From contig NZ_WEGI01000011.1 in NCBI RefSeq assembly GCF_009604425.1, forward strand, positions 310,001 through 374,000: 64,000 bases of DNA, given 5' to 3'. Below the pieces are notes generated by a model. The model worked only from the letters and a program-made list of their open reading frames with translations. It did not search any database and was not told where the DNA came from. Origin of the DNA: Nocardia aurantia. GTDB lineage: Bacteria; Actinomycetota; Actinomycetes; Mycobacteriales; Mycobacteriaceae. Positions 26,486-34,600 of the stretch are shown here, piece after piece; within the stretch, counting starts at the first letter, position 1, and every line of letters starts with the position of its first letter. The position numbers and the translations under genes were made by a program.

Positions 26486-27291
26486 CCTACCTCGTCACCG
26501 GCGCCCGCGGCCAGGTCGGCCGCGCCGTCATCGCGTCCCTGCTCGCGGCCGGAGAATCGGTGCGCGCCACCAGTTCCCGGCCCGACGCCGCCACCCTGCC
26601 CGGCGGCGTGCCGGTGCTCGGGCTCGACCCCGCCGATCCGGATTCCGCCACCGCCGCGTTCGACGGCATCGAACGCGCCTTCCTGTACGCCGCCCACGAC
26701 GGCATCGACGCCCTCATCGCCGCCGCGAAAGCCGCAGGCGTGCAGCACATCACGCTGCTCTCCTCGGTGGCCGCGGAGACCCCGGGCAATCCCATCGGTG
26801 ATCGGCACCTGGCGGTCGAGCGACCGTGGCAGGAGGCCGGTCTGCCCCTGACCATCCTGCGGCCGGGCGCCTTCGCCGGCAACGCGCGCATGTGGCTGTC
26901 CGGCGCGGACGACGTCGTGCGGCTGCCCTTCCCGGAGGCACAGCAGAATCCCATCCACGAGGCCGATCTCGCCGACGCCGCGGTCACCAGCCTGACCGAG
27001 CCGGGCCACGCCGGCAAGATCTACCCTTTGACCGGCCCGGAGTCGCTGTCGATCCGGCGGATGGTGGAACTGCTGGCCGAGGCCACCGGCCGGCCGCTGC
27101 GCATCGAGCGGATCAGCTACGAGCAGGCGGCACAGTTCCTGTTCCGCCCGGTCCTCGACATGTGGGCCGCCGGCGGCGACGGCCCGGTGCCGGTCGGCCC
27201 GACCTCGGAATCGGTGACCGGCAGACCCGCTCGCACCTTCGCGCAATGGGCCGCCGATCACGCCGCCGAATTCCGCTCCGCCGCAGTCTGA
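26482..27291 (+). CDS. NmrA/SDR-type NAD(P)-binding protein
   Basis: Predicted 269-residue atypical short-chain dehydrogenase. It begins with 'YLVTGARGQVGRAVI', the GxxGxxG nucleotide loop, and carries 'HITLLSSVAAE', 'LTILRPGAFAGN' and 'NPIHEADLADAAV', standard NmrA-like landmarks. The active-site Tyr-x3-Lys of classical SDRs is not evident, so it may be a redox sensor or a quinone-type reductase. The GTG start overlaps the TetR stop by 4 nt. Confidence 0.85.
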   Translation: MTYLVTGARGQVGRAVIASLLAAGESVRATSSRPDAATLPGGVPVLGLDPADPDSATAAFDGIERAFLYAAHDGIDALIAAAKAAGVQHITLLSSVAAETPGNPIGDRHLAVERPWQEAGLPLTILRPGAFAGNARMWLSGADDVVRLPFPEAQQNPIHEADLADAAVTSLTEPGHAGKIYPLTGPESLSIRRMVELLAEATGRPLRIERISYEQAAQFLFRPVLDMWAAGGDGPVPVGPTSESVTGRPARTFAQWAADHAAEFRSAAV

Positions 27292-27350
27292 TACCGCTCA
27301 CCACGGCGAATGTGCGCCATCGCGCCCACATTCGGCGCGGGTGTGCCATC

Positions 27351-27370
27351 GTGAACCGTGTTCGGTTCAC
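27351..27370 (+). promoter_or_regulatory. Perfect palindrome covering a start codon
   Basis: GTGAACCG-TGTT-CGGTTCAC forms an 8-bp perfect inverted repeat with a 4-nt loop. The GTG start of the next gene (27358) lies inside it. It could act as a DNA operator or as an RNA hairpin blocking translation. Confidence 0.45.
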
Positions 27371-28572
27371 AGACGACCAAGGTGCAGTGGCGCCCCGAGG
27401 CCGGCCGCTGGGTCACGTTGATGGCGGTGGCCTTCGGGATCACCGTGGTGATCACCCGGCTCTACCTGATGGCCTCGGGCTATCCGAAGATCGGCGGCGC
27501 CACCTACCACATCGCGCATGCGCTGTTCGGCGGCCTGCTGCTGGTGATCTCCTGCCTGTTGCTGCTGCTGTCCTCCGGCCGGACCGCGATGATCTGGGCC
27601 GCGCTGCTGGCCGGGGTCGGGCTGGGCCTGTTCATCGATGAGGTGGGCAAGTTCATCACCGCCAACAACAACTACTTCTTCCCGCTCGCCGCGCCGATCA
27701 TCTACCTCGCCTTCCTGCTGGTGGTCGCCGTCGCCCGGTACACGGCCCGGCGGCGCGGGGAGACCCCGGAACTTGCGCTGGCCGCGGTGATCACCGAGAT
27801 CGGCCAGTCGATCGGCGACGAGATCAGCACCGCGCGACGCGATCTGCTGCGCGCCGAACTGGCCCGGATCGATCCGGTCCGGTGCGGACCGCAGCAGCGC
27901 GTGCTGGTCACGGCCCTCACCACCTATCTGGACGAGGTGCCCTGCGATACCGAACCGCCGGTCGGCCATCGCCTGGCCGCGCTGGGCCGCCGGCTGGAAG
28001 CGGCCCTGCTGCCGCTGCCGGCGCTGCGCACCGGCCTGATCACGGTGATGATCGCGCACGCGGTGTGGTCGCTGCTGCGGCTGGTGCTCGGCGCCGTGGT
28101 CATCGCCGGATGGCATCCAGCCTGGAACGAATTGGACCGGATGCTCGACATCACCTCCGGCCGCGGCTGGAAGGCGCTGACCGGCCTGGGCATCGCCGCC
28201 GTCGGCCAGGTGGTGGTCGTGGCCGGATTCGGCGCCGCGGCGGTCGCCTGGTTGCGCGGCCGGGTGGAACTCGGTGTGCGCCTCGGCATCTGGTCCGACG
28301 TGGTGTCGCTGACCGTGGTGAACGTGCTGGCCAGCTACTTCAGCCAGTTTCTCACGGTGTTCACGGCCCTCGCGGAGGCGTTGCTGCTGTGGGCGCTCGT
28401 CCGCTACCGCACCCGCCGCGCCCGCGCCGTGGATCAGCCGGCGGTCGCGGGTCGGCCGGCGGTCGCGGGTGAGCCGATGGCGGCAGGTGAGCCGATGGCC
28501 GCGGGTGAGCCGCCGATCGTGAATGACCCGACAGCCGTGGATCAGCCGAAGAAGGCGGCGGCCTCCTCGTAG
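27358..28572 (+). CDS. Polytopic membrane protein of unknown function
   Basis: Predicted 404-residue protein with about eight hydrophobic helices. The first block ('WVTLMAVAFGITVVITRLYL' to 'IIYLAFLLVVAVARY') is followed by a cytoplasmic region of about 90 residues and a second block. 'HIAHALFGGLLLVISCLLLL' and 'LFIDEVGKFITANNNYFFPL' are notable conserved-looking parts. The C-terminal tail has short repeats ('AGEPMAAGEPMAAGEPP'). I do not recognise a transport or enzyme family. The last 31 bp overlap the convergent pfkA gene. The GTG start lies in a palindrome. Confidence 0.78.
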   Translation: MFGSQTTKVQWRPEAGRWVTLMAVAFGITVVITRLYLMASGYPKIGGATYHIAHALFGGLLLVISCLLLLLSSGRTAMIWAALLAGVGLGLFIDEVGKFITANNNYFFPLAAPIIYLAFLLVVAVARYTARRRGETPELALAAVITEIGQSIGDEISTARRDLLRAELARIDPVRCGPQQRVLVTALTTYLDEVPCDTEPPVGHRLAALGRRLEAALLPLPALRTGLITVMIAHAVWSLLRLVLGAVVIAGWHPAWNELDRMLDITSGRGWKALTGLGIAAVGQVVVVAGFGAAAVAWLRGRVELGVRLGIWSDVVSLTVVNVLASYFSQFLTVFTALAEALLLWALVRYRTRRARAVDQPAVAGRPAVAGEPMAAGEPMAAGEPPIVNDPTAVDQPKKAAASS

Positions 28573-29573
28573 CGGTTCTCCGGGACCAGCTTCAGCTGCT
28601 TGGTGGCCTCCGACAGCGGCACCAGATCGATCGAGGTGCCGCGCAGCGACACCATCTGCCCGAACCGGCCGTGGTGCACCGCCTCCGCGGCGTGCACACC
28701 GAACCGGGTCGCGAGCACCCGGTCGAACGAGGTCGGCGTGCCGCCGCGCTGCACGTGCCCGAGCACCGTCGTGCGGACCTCCTTGCCGATCCGCCGTTCG
28801 ATCTCCACGCCCAGCTGGTGCGCGACGCCGGTGAACCGTTCGTGCCCGAACTCGTCGATACCGCCCTCGCGGAGGTGGAACGAGCCCTCCACCGGCTTCG
28901 CGCCCTCGGCGACCACACAGATGAAATGCGAATCCCCGCGCTGGAAGCGGCGTTTGATCATCGTGCAGACATCGTCCACATCGAACGGCACCTCGGGCAG
29001 CAGCGTGAGATGCGCGCCGGCGGCGATGCCGGAGTTCATCGCGATCCACCCGGCGTGCCGGCCCATCACCTCGACCAGCATCACGCGCTGATGCGATTCG
29101 GCGGTGGTGTGCAGCCGATCGATCGCGTCGGTGGCGATGGTGACAGCGGTGTCGTGCCCGAAAGTGGTGTCGGTGCAATCGATGTCGTTGTCGATGGTCT
29201 TCGGGACGCCGACCACCGGGACGCCCTCGTCGGCGAGCCAGCTGGCGGCGGTCAGGGTGCCCTCGCCGCCGATCGGGATGAGCGCCTCCACGCCGTTGTC
29301 GTCGAGGGTCCGCTTGATCCGGCCCAGGCCCGCGCGCAGTACGTCCGGGTTGGTCCGGGCGGTGCCGAGCATGGTGCCGCCCTTGGTCAGGAGTCTGTCG
29401 GTGCGGTCGTCGTTGTGGATGTTGATCTTGCGGTCCTCGAGAAGACCGCGCCAGCCGTCCTGGAAGCCGACGACCGCATCACCGTATCGACCGTTCGCGG
29501 TGCGAACGATCGCGCGGATGACGGCATTCAGTCCGGGGCAGTCGCCACCGCCGGTCAAGACTCCGATGCGCAT
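28542..29573 (-). CDS. pfkA: 6-phosphofructokinase
   Basis: Glycolytic enzyme phosphorylating fructose 6-phosphate. The 343-residue protein has the start 'MRIGVLTGGGDCPGLNAVIR', the donor-binding 'IGGEGTLTAAS', the catalytic 'PKTIDNDIDCTD' and 'MGRHAGWIAMNSG'. The Gly after Gly-Gly-Glu favours ATP as donor, as in the mycobacterial enzyme, though some actinomycete relatives use pyrophosphate. It lies in the gatA-pfkA-gatB order known from mycobacteria but is separated here by accessory blocks. Confidence 0.96.
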   Translation of the reverse strand: MRIGVLTGGGDCPGLNAVIRAIVRTANGRYGDAVVGFQDGWRGLLEDRKINIHNDDRTDRLLTKGGTMLGTARTNPDVLRAGLGRIKRTLDDNGVEALIPIGGEGTLTAASWLADEGVPVVGVPKTIDNDIDCTDTTFGHDTAVTIATDAIDRLHTTAESHQRVMLVEVMGRHAGWIAMNSGIAAGAHLTLLPEVPFDVDDVCTMIKRRFQRGDSHFICVVAEGAKPVEGSFHLREGGIDEFGHERFTGVAHQLGVEIERRIGKEVRTTVLGHVQRGGTPTSFDRVLATRFGVHAAEAVHHGRFGQMVSLRGTSIDLVPLSEATKQLKLVPENRYEEAAAFFG

Positions 29574-29664
29574 ACCGCCTATCTTGCCGGGCCGCGGCGA
29601 ACCGCGCAGCCTCGCCCCCGGGTGTCCCCGGCGCGCCGCGCGAGCAGGTATGTGACGCGCCGAG

Positions 29665-30558
29665 TCAGCGCCCCTTCGCGCAGGTTCCGCCGACCTGCTC
29701 GTCGAGATGCTTCGACACCAGATCCGACACCTTCGTCACGATCTGGGTGCCGGCGTCGAGCGTGCCCGAATTCGCCTGTGCCGCAATCGCGACCGCGACC
29801 TGACCGGACGACGTGGTGATGATGCCGAACTGCCTGATCAGATAGTTGCCGTTGGTGTCCGTGCCCCAGCCGCTCTTGAACTGGGTGTTGTCCAGCTTCG
29901 CCAGGCCCCACTGCTGATTCCACGCGACCTTGATCATCAGCGCGAGCATGGCATCCGCATTGGGCAGGCACGGGATATGGGACACGAACCGCAGCTGATC
30001 GGTCAACGCCCAGCCGGTCTGCAGATACGGCGGAAGATCCGCGCGGGTCCGCGACGAGGACACCGTGGTCTTCTGGTCACCGCCCTGCCGCAGCACGGCG
30101 GTGACCGCCTTCGCGGCCGCGTCCGCCGAACCCAGCGCCTGCCACAGCACGTCGCCGGACGAATTGTCCGATTCGGTCATGACCGTCGTCATCGAGGGTG
30201 TGATGGTGCCGCTGTTGGCGGCCTGCACCGCGAGCGCCAGTGGAACCTTCATCGTCGCCCAGGCCGGTCCGGTGGTCCAGTCGCCCAGGGTGACCATCTG
30301 ATCCCCGCCGACCGGCATGATCGCCAGCCCCGCGTGGCCGTTCAGGTTCGCCTGCAAGCTCATGAAGTCGGCGGCCAGCGTGCCGGGCAGCGCCGCCACC
30401 ACCGAGCCGGTGGTCACCGGTTTGGCGGCCGCCTCCGACGACGGGCTCACCATGGGTGCCACGGAGTTGCCGGAGCACGCCGCGGCCAGCGCAATGCAGG
30501 CGGCGGCGCCCAGCAGGCGCGCGGCGCGATACCGGCCGGACCCGCGGTCCGTCGTCAT
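29665..30558 (-). CDS. Beta-lactamase-like lipoprotein lacking the nucleophile
   Basis: Predicted 297-residue exported lipoprotein with a signal ending 'CIALAAACSG' (lipid Cys28). The mature part has the class A beta-lactamase/PBP fold order: 'WATMKVPLAL' where the active serine would be (Ala101, Lys104), 'TESDNSSGDVLW' (SDN at 130-132) and 'FKSGWG' (KTG-like). The sequence aligns throughout with the next gene (30724), which keeps the serine. With Ser replaced by Ala it cannot form an acyl-enzyme and may be a binding protein for peptidoglycan pieces or beta-lactams. The start is ATG 30558. Confidence 0.72.
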   Translation of the reverse strand: MTTDRGSGRYRAARLLGAAACIALAAACSGNSVAPMVSPSSEAAAKPVTTGSVVAALPGTLAADFMSLQANLNGHAGLAIMPVGGDQMVTLGDWTTGPAWATMKVPLALAVQAANSGTITPSMTTVMTESDNSSGDVLWQALGSADAAAKAVTAVLRQGGDQKTTVSSSRTRADLPPYLQTGWALTDQLRFVSHIPCLPNADAMLALMIKVAWNQQWGLAKLDNTQFKSGWGTDTNGNYLIRQFGIITTSSGQVAVAIAAQANSGTLDAGTQIVTKVSDLVSKHLDEQVGGTCAKGR

Positions 30559-30723
30559 CGCACCGGGCGATACCGGGTGGGCCTCGACCAGTCGCGCGCG
30601 TGGTGCATGCACCGGTTCACCTCCAACATCTCGAGGTGGTAAGCCGCTTCCACCTGTAGTCGAGGCATTCTGTGCTGTCTGCGGGCCCGGGTCAAATGGG
30701 GACCGGCTGGTCGGCCGACCGGC

Positions 30724-31635
30724 TCACCCCGGGCACCGGCCACCGCCGAGTTCCCGCTGATGGCGGGCCAGCAGCGCCGACACCTGGTCGAGCATCGCGG
30801 TCGCGTCGTCGAAACTACCCGAATCCGGCTGTGCCGCAATCGATACCGCGACCTGTCCGGCGCGAGTGGGCAACAGCCCGAACTGCCGCACGAGATAGTT
30901 GCCGGTGTCGTCGTCGGGTCCCCAGCCGCCCTTGAACTCGGCGCCGGGAAATCCGCCCAGCCCGTAGCTCTGGCTGGCGGTGATCTCGCCCATCAGAGTC
31001 ATCACCGGCGCGGCGTGATCCAGGCACGGCAGTTTGCTGGCGAAACGCGCCTGATCGACCAGCGACCAGACCGTCGCACCGAACGACATCTGGTCGTCCA
31101 CCGACTCGCGCGCGGTCGGGTTGTGCCGATCGGCGATATCGGTGGTGCCGTCCCCGGTCTCCCGCAGCACGGCCTCCACCGCGTCGGCCGCCTGCTCCCC
31201 GCCGCCGAGCGCGTCCCACAGCGCCTGTGCGGCGTCGTTGTCGGAGGCGGTGATCGCCGCGGCCGCGCTGTCGGCGAGACCGGTGGCATCCAGCCGCAGC
31301 GCCGCGAGCGCCAGCGGCACCTTGATCGTGGACCAGGCCACGCCCGTGGTCCAGTTGCCGAGCGTGGTCATCTGGCGGCCACCCACCGGCAGCAACGCGA
31401 TCCCCACCGATCCGTGCAGGTCGCCCTGCATCGCGGCGAAATCGGCGGCGAGCGTCCGTGTGACGGTGTCGGCCTGCGGCGCGCCGGTGGGCTGCGGCGA
31501 CGCGGTCGGTCCCAGATCCGCGGGCATCGGCACACCCGCCTGCGCGGTGCACGACACCAGGGCGGCCAGCGTGGCGACGAACAACAGGACCACCCGGAAC
31601 CCGGTGCGCCGGAGAGGGTTCGAGTCAGTAGACAT
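30724..31635 (-). CDS. Class A beta-lactamase-like lipoprotein
   Basis: Predicted 303-residue lipoprotein with lipobox 'LVSC' (Cys29). It has all three landmarks of the serine beta-lactamase superfamily: 'WSTIKVPLAL' (Ser101-x-x-Lys104), 'TASDNDAAQALW' (Ser130-Asp-Asn132) and 'FKGGWG' (KGG). Overall it resembles LppW-type actinobacterial lipoproteins more than true resistance enzymes, and the Glu166-bearing omega loop is not obvious. The start overlaps the end of the large kinase gene by 11 nt, so it is cotranscribed with a cell-surface kinase. Role in sensing or trimming cell wall is inferred. Confidence 0.72.
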   Translation of the reverse strand: MSTDSNPLRRTGFRVVLLFVATLAALVSCTAQAGVPMPADLGPTASPQPTGAPQADTVTRTLAADFAAMQGDLHGSVGIALLPVGGRQMTTLGNWTTGVAWSTIKVPLALAALRLDATGLADSAAAAITASDNDAAQALWDALGGGEQAADAVEAVLRETGDGTTDIADRHNPTARESVDDQMSFGATVWSLVDQARFASKLPCLDHAAPVMTLMGEITASQSYGLGGFPGAEFKGGWGPDDDTGNYLVRQFGLLPTRAGQVAVSIAAQPDSGSFDDATAMLDQVSALLARHQRELGGGRCPG

Positions 31636-34600
31636 AGACCACCGCGTTCTCACCGCCGGTACAGGTGACGAGCTCCCCCTTGGCGGTGCAGTTCATGGTG
31701 TACGACCGGCCGGTGACCGGACTGGTCGCGGAGATGGTGGCGGGCGAACTCGATCCGGCCGCCGCCTGCGCGTAGGCCTTGCGCACGGCCTCCGCGAAGG
31801 CACAGGTGGTCGCCGTGGATCCGGTCGCCGCCTTCGTGAACTTGCCCTGCGCTCCCGAACCGGACGAGTTCGAGCAGACCGTGGCGGTCGACGGCAGCGA
31901 CGCCGGCGCGCCGGAGGCCGACGTGGTCGATTTGGCGGAGGTACCGCCGGAGGTGGACGGGCCGCCGGTGCCGGGGTCGACGGCACTGGTCGGCGCGGCG
32001 GTGTCCGCGGCCGGCGTCCGGGACGAACCCGACACGTCCAGCAGATGCCAGGCGACCACACCCACCACCGCCGCCAGCGCGAGCCCGAGGGCGAACAGCA
32101 CCACGGCCGTCACCGCCGATCGCTTCTTGCGCGGCTGCTCGTAATCGCCGTACTCGTCACCGTAGCCGTAGTAATCGTCGTATTCCTCCTGATACGAACC
32201 ATATTCACCCGACTGTGGCACATACTCGGTGGCCGGATCGTAACCGGAATCCGCTGCGGGATAACCGAGATCGTGGTCATACCCCGACAACAGCCCATAC
32301 CCGTGCGGCTCGCCGTCGTCCGCCTCGAGCGAATAACGATCGAGCCCCGGGTGCGGAATGTATTCCGTGGCCGAATGATCCGGCGCCGGCTGCTCATTCT
32401 CGGGCCGATTCGCCTGCGGCGCATAGGCGGTCGCGGGATCGTAGCCGCCATCATCCTCGCCAGGCCGCCGCGCCGGCGGATACCCGGGACGTTCCCCGCC
32501 CGCACCCGGATACGCGTCCCCGCGCGCATATCCACCCGCGCCTCGCACGGGGTGATCACCGCTGCCGGGGTAATCGCCCGCGCCGCTGCCGGAATAGTCG
32601 CCGGCGCCGCGGCCCGGGTAATCGCCTGTCCCGCTCAGGTAGTCGCCAGCGTCGCTGCCCGAGTAACCGCCTGTCCTACTGCTGGGGTAGTCGTCGGGGT
32701 GATCGCCTGCCCTACTGCCGGAGTAGCTGTCGGGGTAATCACCTGCCCTACTGCCGGAGTAGTCGTCGGGGTGATCGCCAGTCCTACTGGGGTAGCTGCC
32801 AGCCTCGCGGCCCGGGTAATCGCCTGTCCCACCGCCGGAGTGGTCGCCGACACCGCTGCGGGGGTAGGCGCCCGCGTCGCGGCCGGGGTAATCGCCCGCG
32901 CCTTCTCCGGGAAATTGCGGCGAGTCCGCGCCGGTGCGGTATCCGGGCGCCACAACTCGGTCACCTGGAATACCGCCCGAGCCTCCTCCGGGGTACTGCG
33001 GCGAGCTTGCGCCGGTCCGGTATGCAGGCGCCGAGCCCCGATCACCGGGAATCCCACTCGAGCCTTCCCCTGGATACTGCGGCGAGCTTGCGCCGGTCCC
33101 GTACCCGGGCGCCGAGCCCCGATCACCTGTATCACCGCCCGTGCCACGCGAATACGGACCAGCGGATTCGTCGGCAGACCTCCACCCGGCCGCACCGGAC
33201 GGTTCGTCCCCCGCCGCGTAACCGCCGCCCGCCGCGACCCCGAGATCGAACGGCCGATCGGCGGCGCTGTTCCCCGCGGTCGGCTGATACCCGCCGCGAT
33301 CGATCGGTTCCGCCCCCGGCGCGGTGAATCCGGATCCACCCACTCCCGCTGCATTAGAACCACTTTCGGCGGCTGAACCATACCGGGGCACATCGCTCAC
33401 CGGCTGATCACCGGCAGCCCGGCCGAAACCACCGGTGCTGGCGGCGCCCGGAGACTGTGCCGATGGGTCCGCACCCCCCTTGCGCTGCGGCAGCGGCGGA
33501 AGCGGAGTGAACTGCGATTCGCCGGGCCGCACCGAGGTCGGATCGGTGGGCCGGATCACCGGCAGATCATTACCGGTGTTCGTCTCGGCGTCCGGATCGG
33601 ACGGCGGGATGATGCGCAGCGTGCCGGTAGTGGTGTAACTCCGCGACTGCGGATCACTGACCGGCCGCGAGTCCGGTTGACCCGCAGCGGGATTCGCGGC
33701 AGCCGCCGAATCCTGCGATTCTTCCGGCCTTTTCGGATCCTGTCCCGCGCGCGGGCCACCCGGCGTCCGGCCCCCGGCACCACCCTGCCCGATGATCGGG
33801 AACTGCCCGCTCTTCGGCCCGGCCCCAGTCGGCTGTCCTGCCCCGGGCACGAGGGGAAACTGCCCGGTACTCGGCCGACCCGGTTGTCCGGCTGTGGAGG
33901 GAGGCTGCCCGGCGTTCGGCCGACCGGATTGTTTGGATGTCGTGGGGGACTGCCCGGCGTTCGGCCGACCCGGCTGTCCAGATGTCGTGGGGGACTGCCC
34001 GGCGTTCGGCCGACCCGGTTGCCCCGCTGTCGTGGGGGACTGCCCGGCGTTCGGCCGACCCGGTTGCCCCGCTGTCGTGGGGGACTGCCCGGCGTTCGGC
34101 CCACCCGGTTGCCCCGCTGCCGCCGGAAACTGCCCAGTGTGCGGCCGACCGGCCTGCCCGGGTGTGGTGGGGGACGGTCCACTGTGCGCCCCACCGGCCT
34201 GTCCGGGTGCAGCGGGAAATTGTCCGGTGTTCGGCCTGCCCGCTTGCCCCGGCGTGCCGGGAGATTGTCCGGCCCCCGGCGTGCCTGCCGTGGGGAATCG
34301 CCCGGTCCCCATCGCGCCGGGCGTGGCAGGAAACGGTCCCGCCCCTGGCGTGCCGGGCATGGGAAACTGCCCGGTCCCCGTGGCGGTGGGATGCCGACCG
34401 GTGCCCGGCGGGAACCCGCCGGGTGTACGTCCCGCATCGGGCTGCTCACCGCCGGAGGTCACCGGATACTGCCCCGTGCCGGACCTGCCCACCTGGGATC
34501 CCGTCGTAAATGCGCCGTTCCCAGCGTCCGGGGACCGACCGGGATCCGCGGCCGCCGACCCGCCGACCCCGTTCCGCGTCCCCGGTGTACCGGGGTTTCG

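Noticed and set aside
33861..34310. Possible CRISPR array (regular 45-bp repeats)
   Set aside because: Repeat units abut without unique spacers, lie inside a coding frame and encode a continuous peptide repeat.
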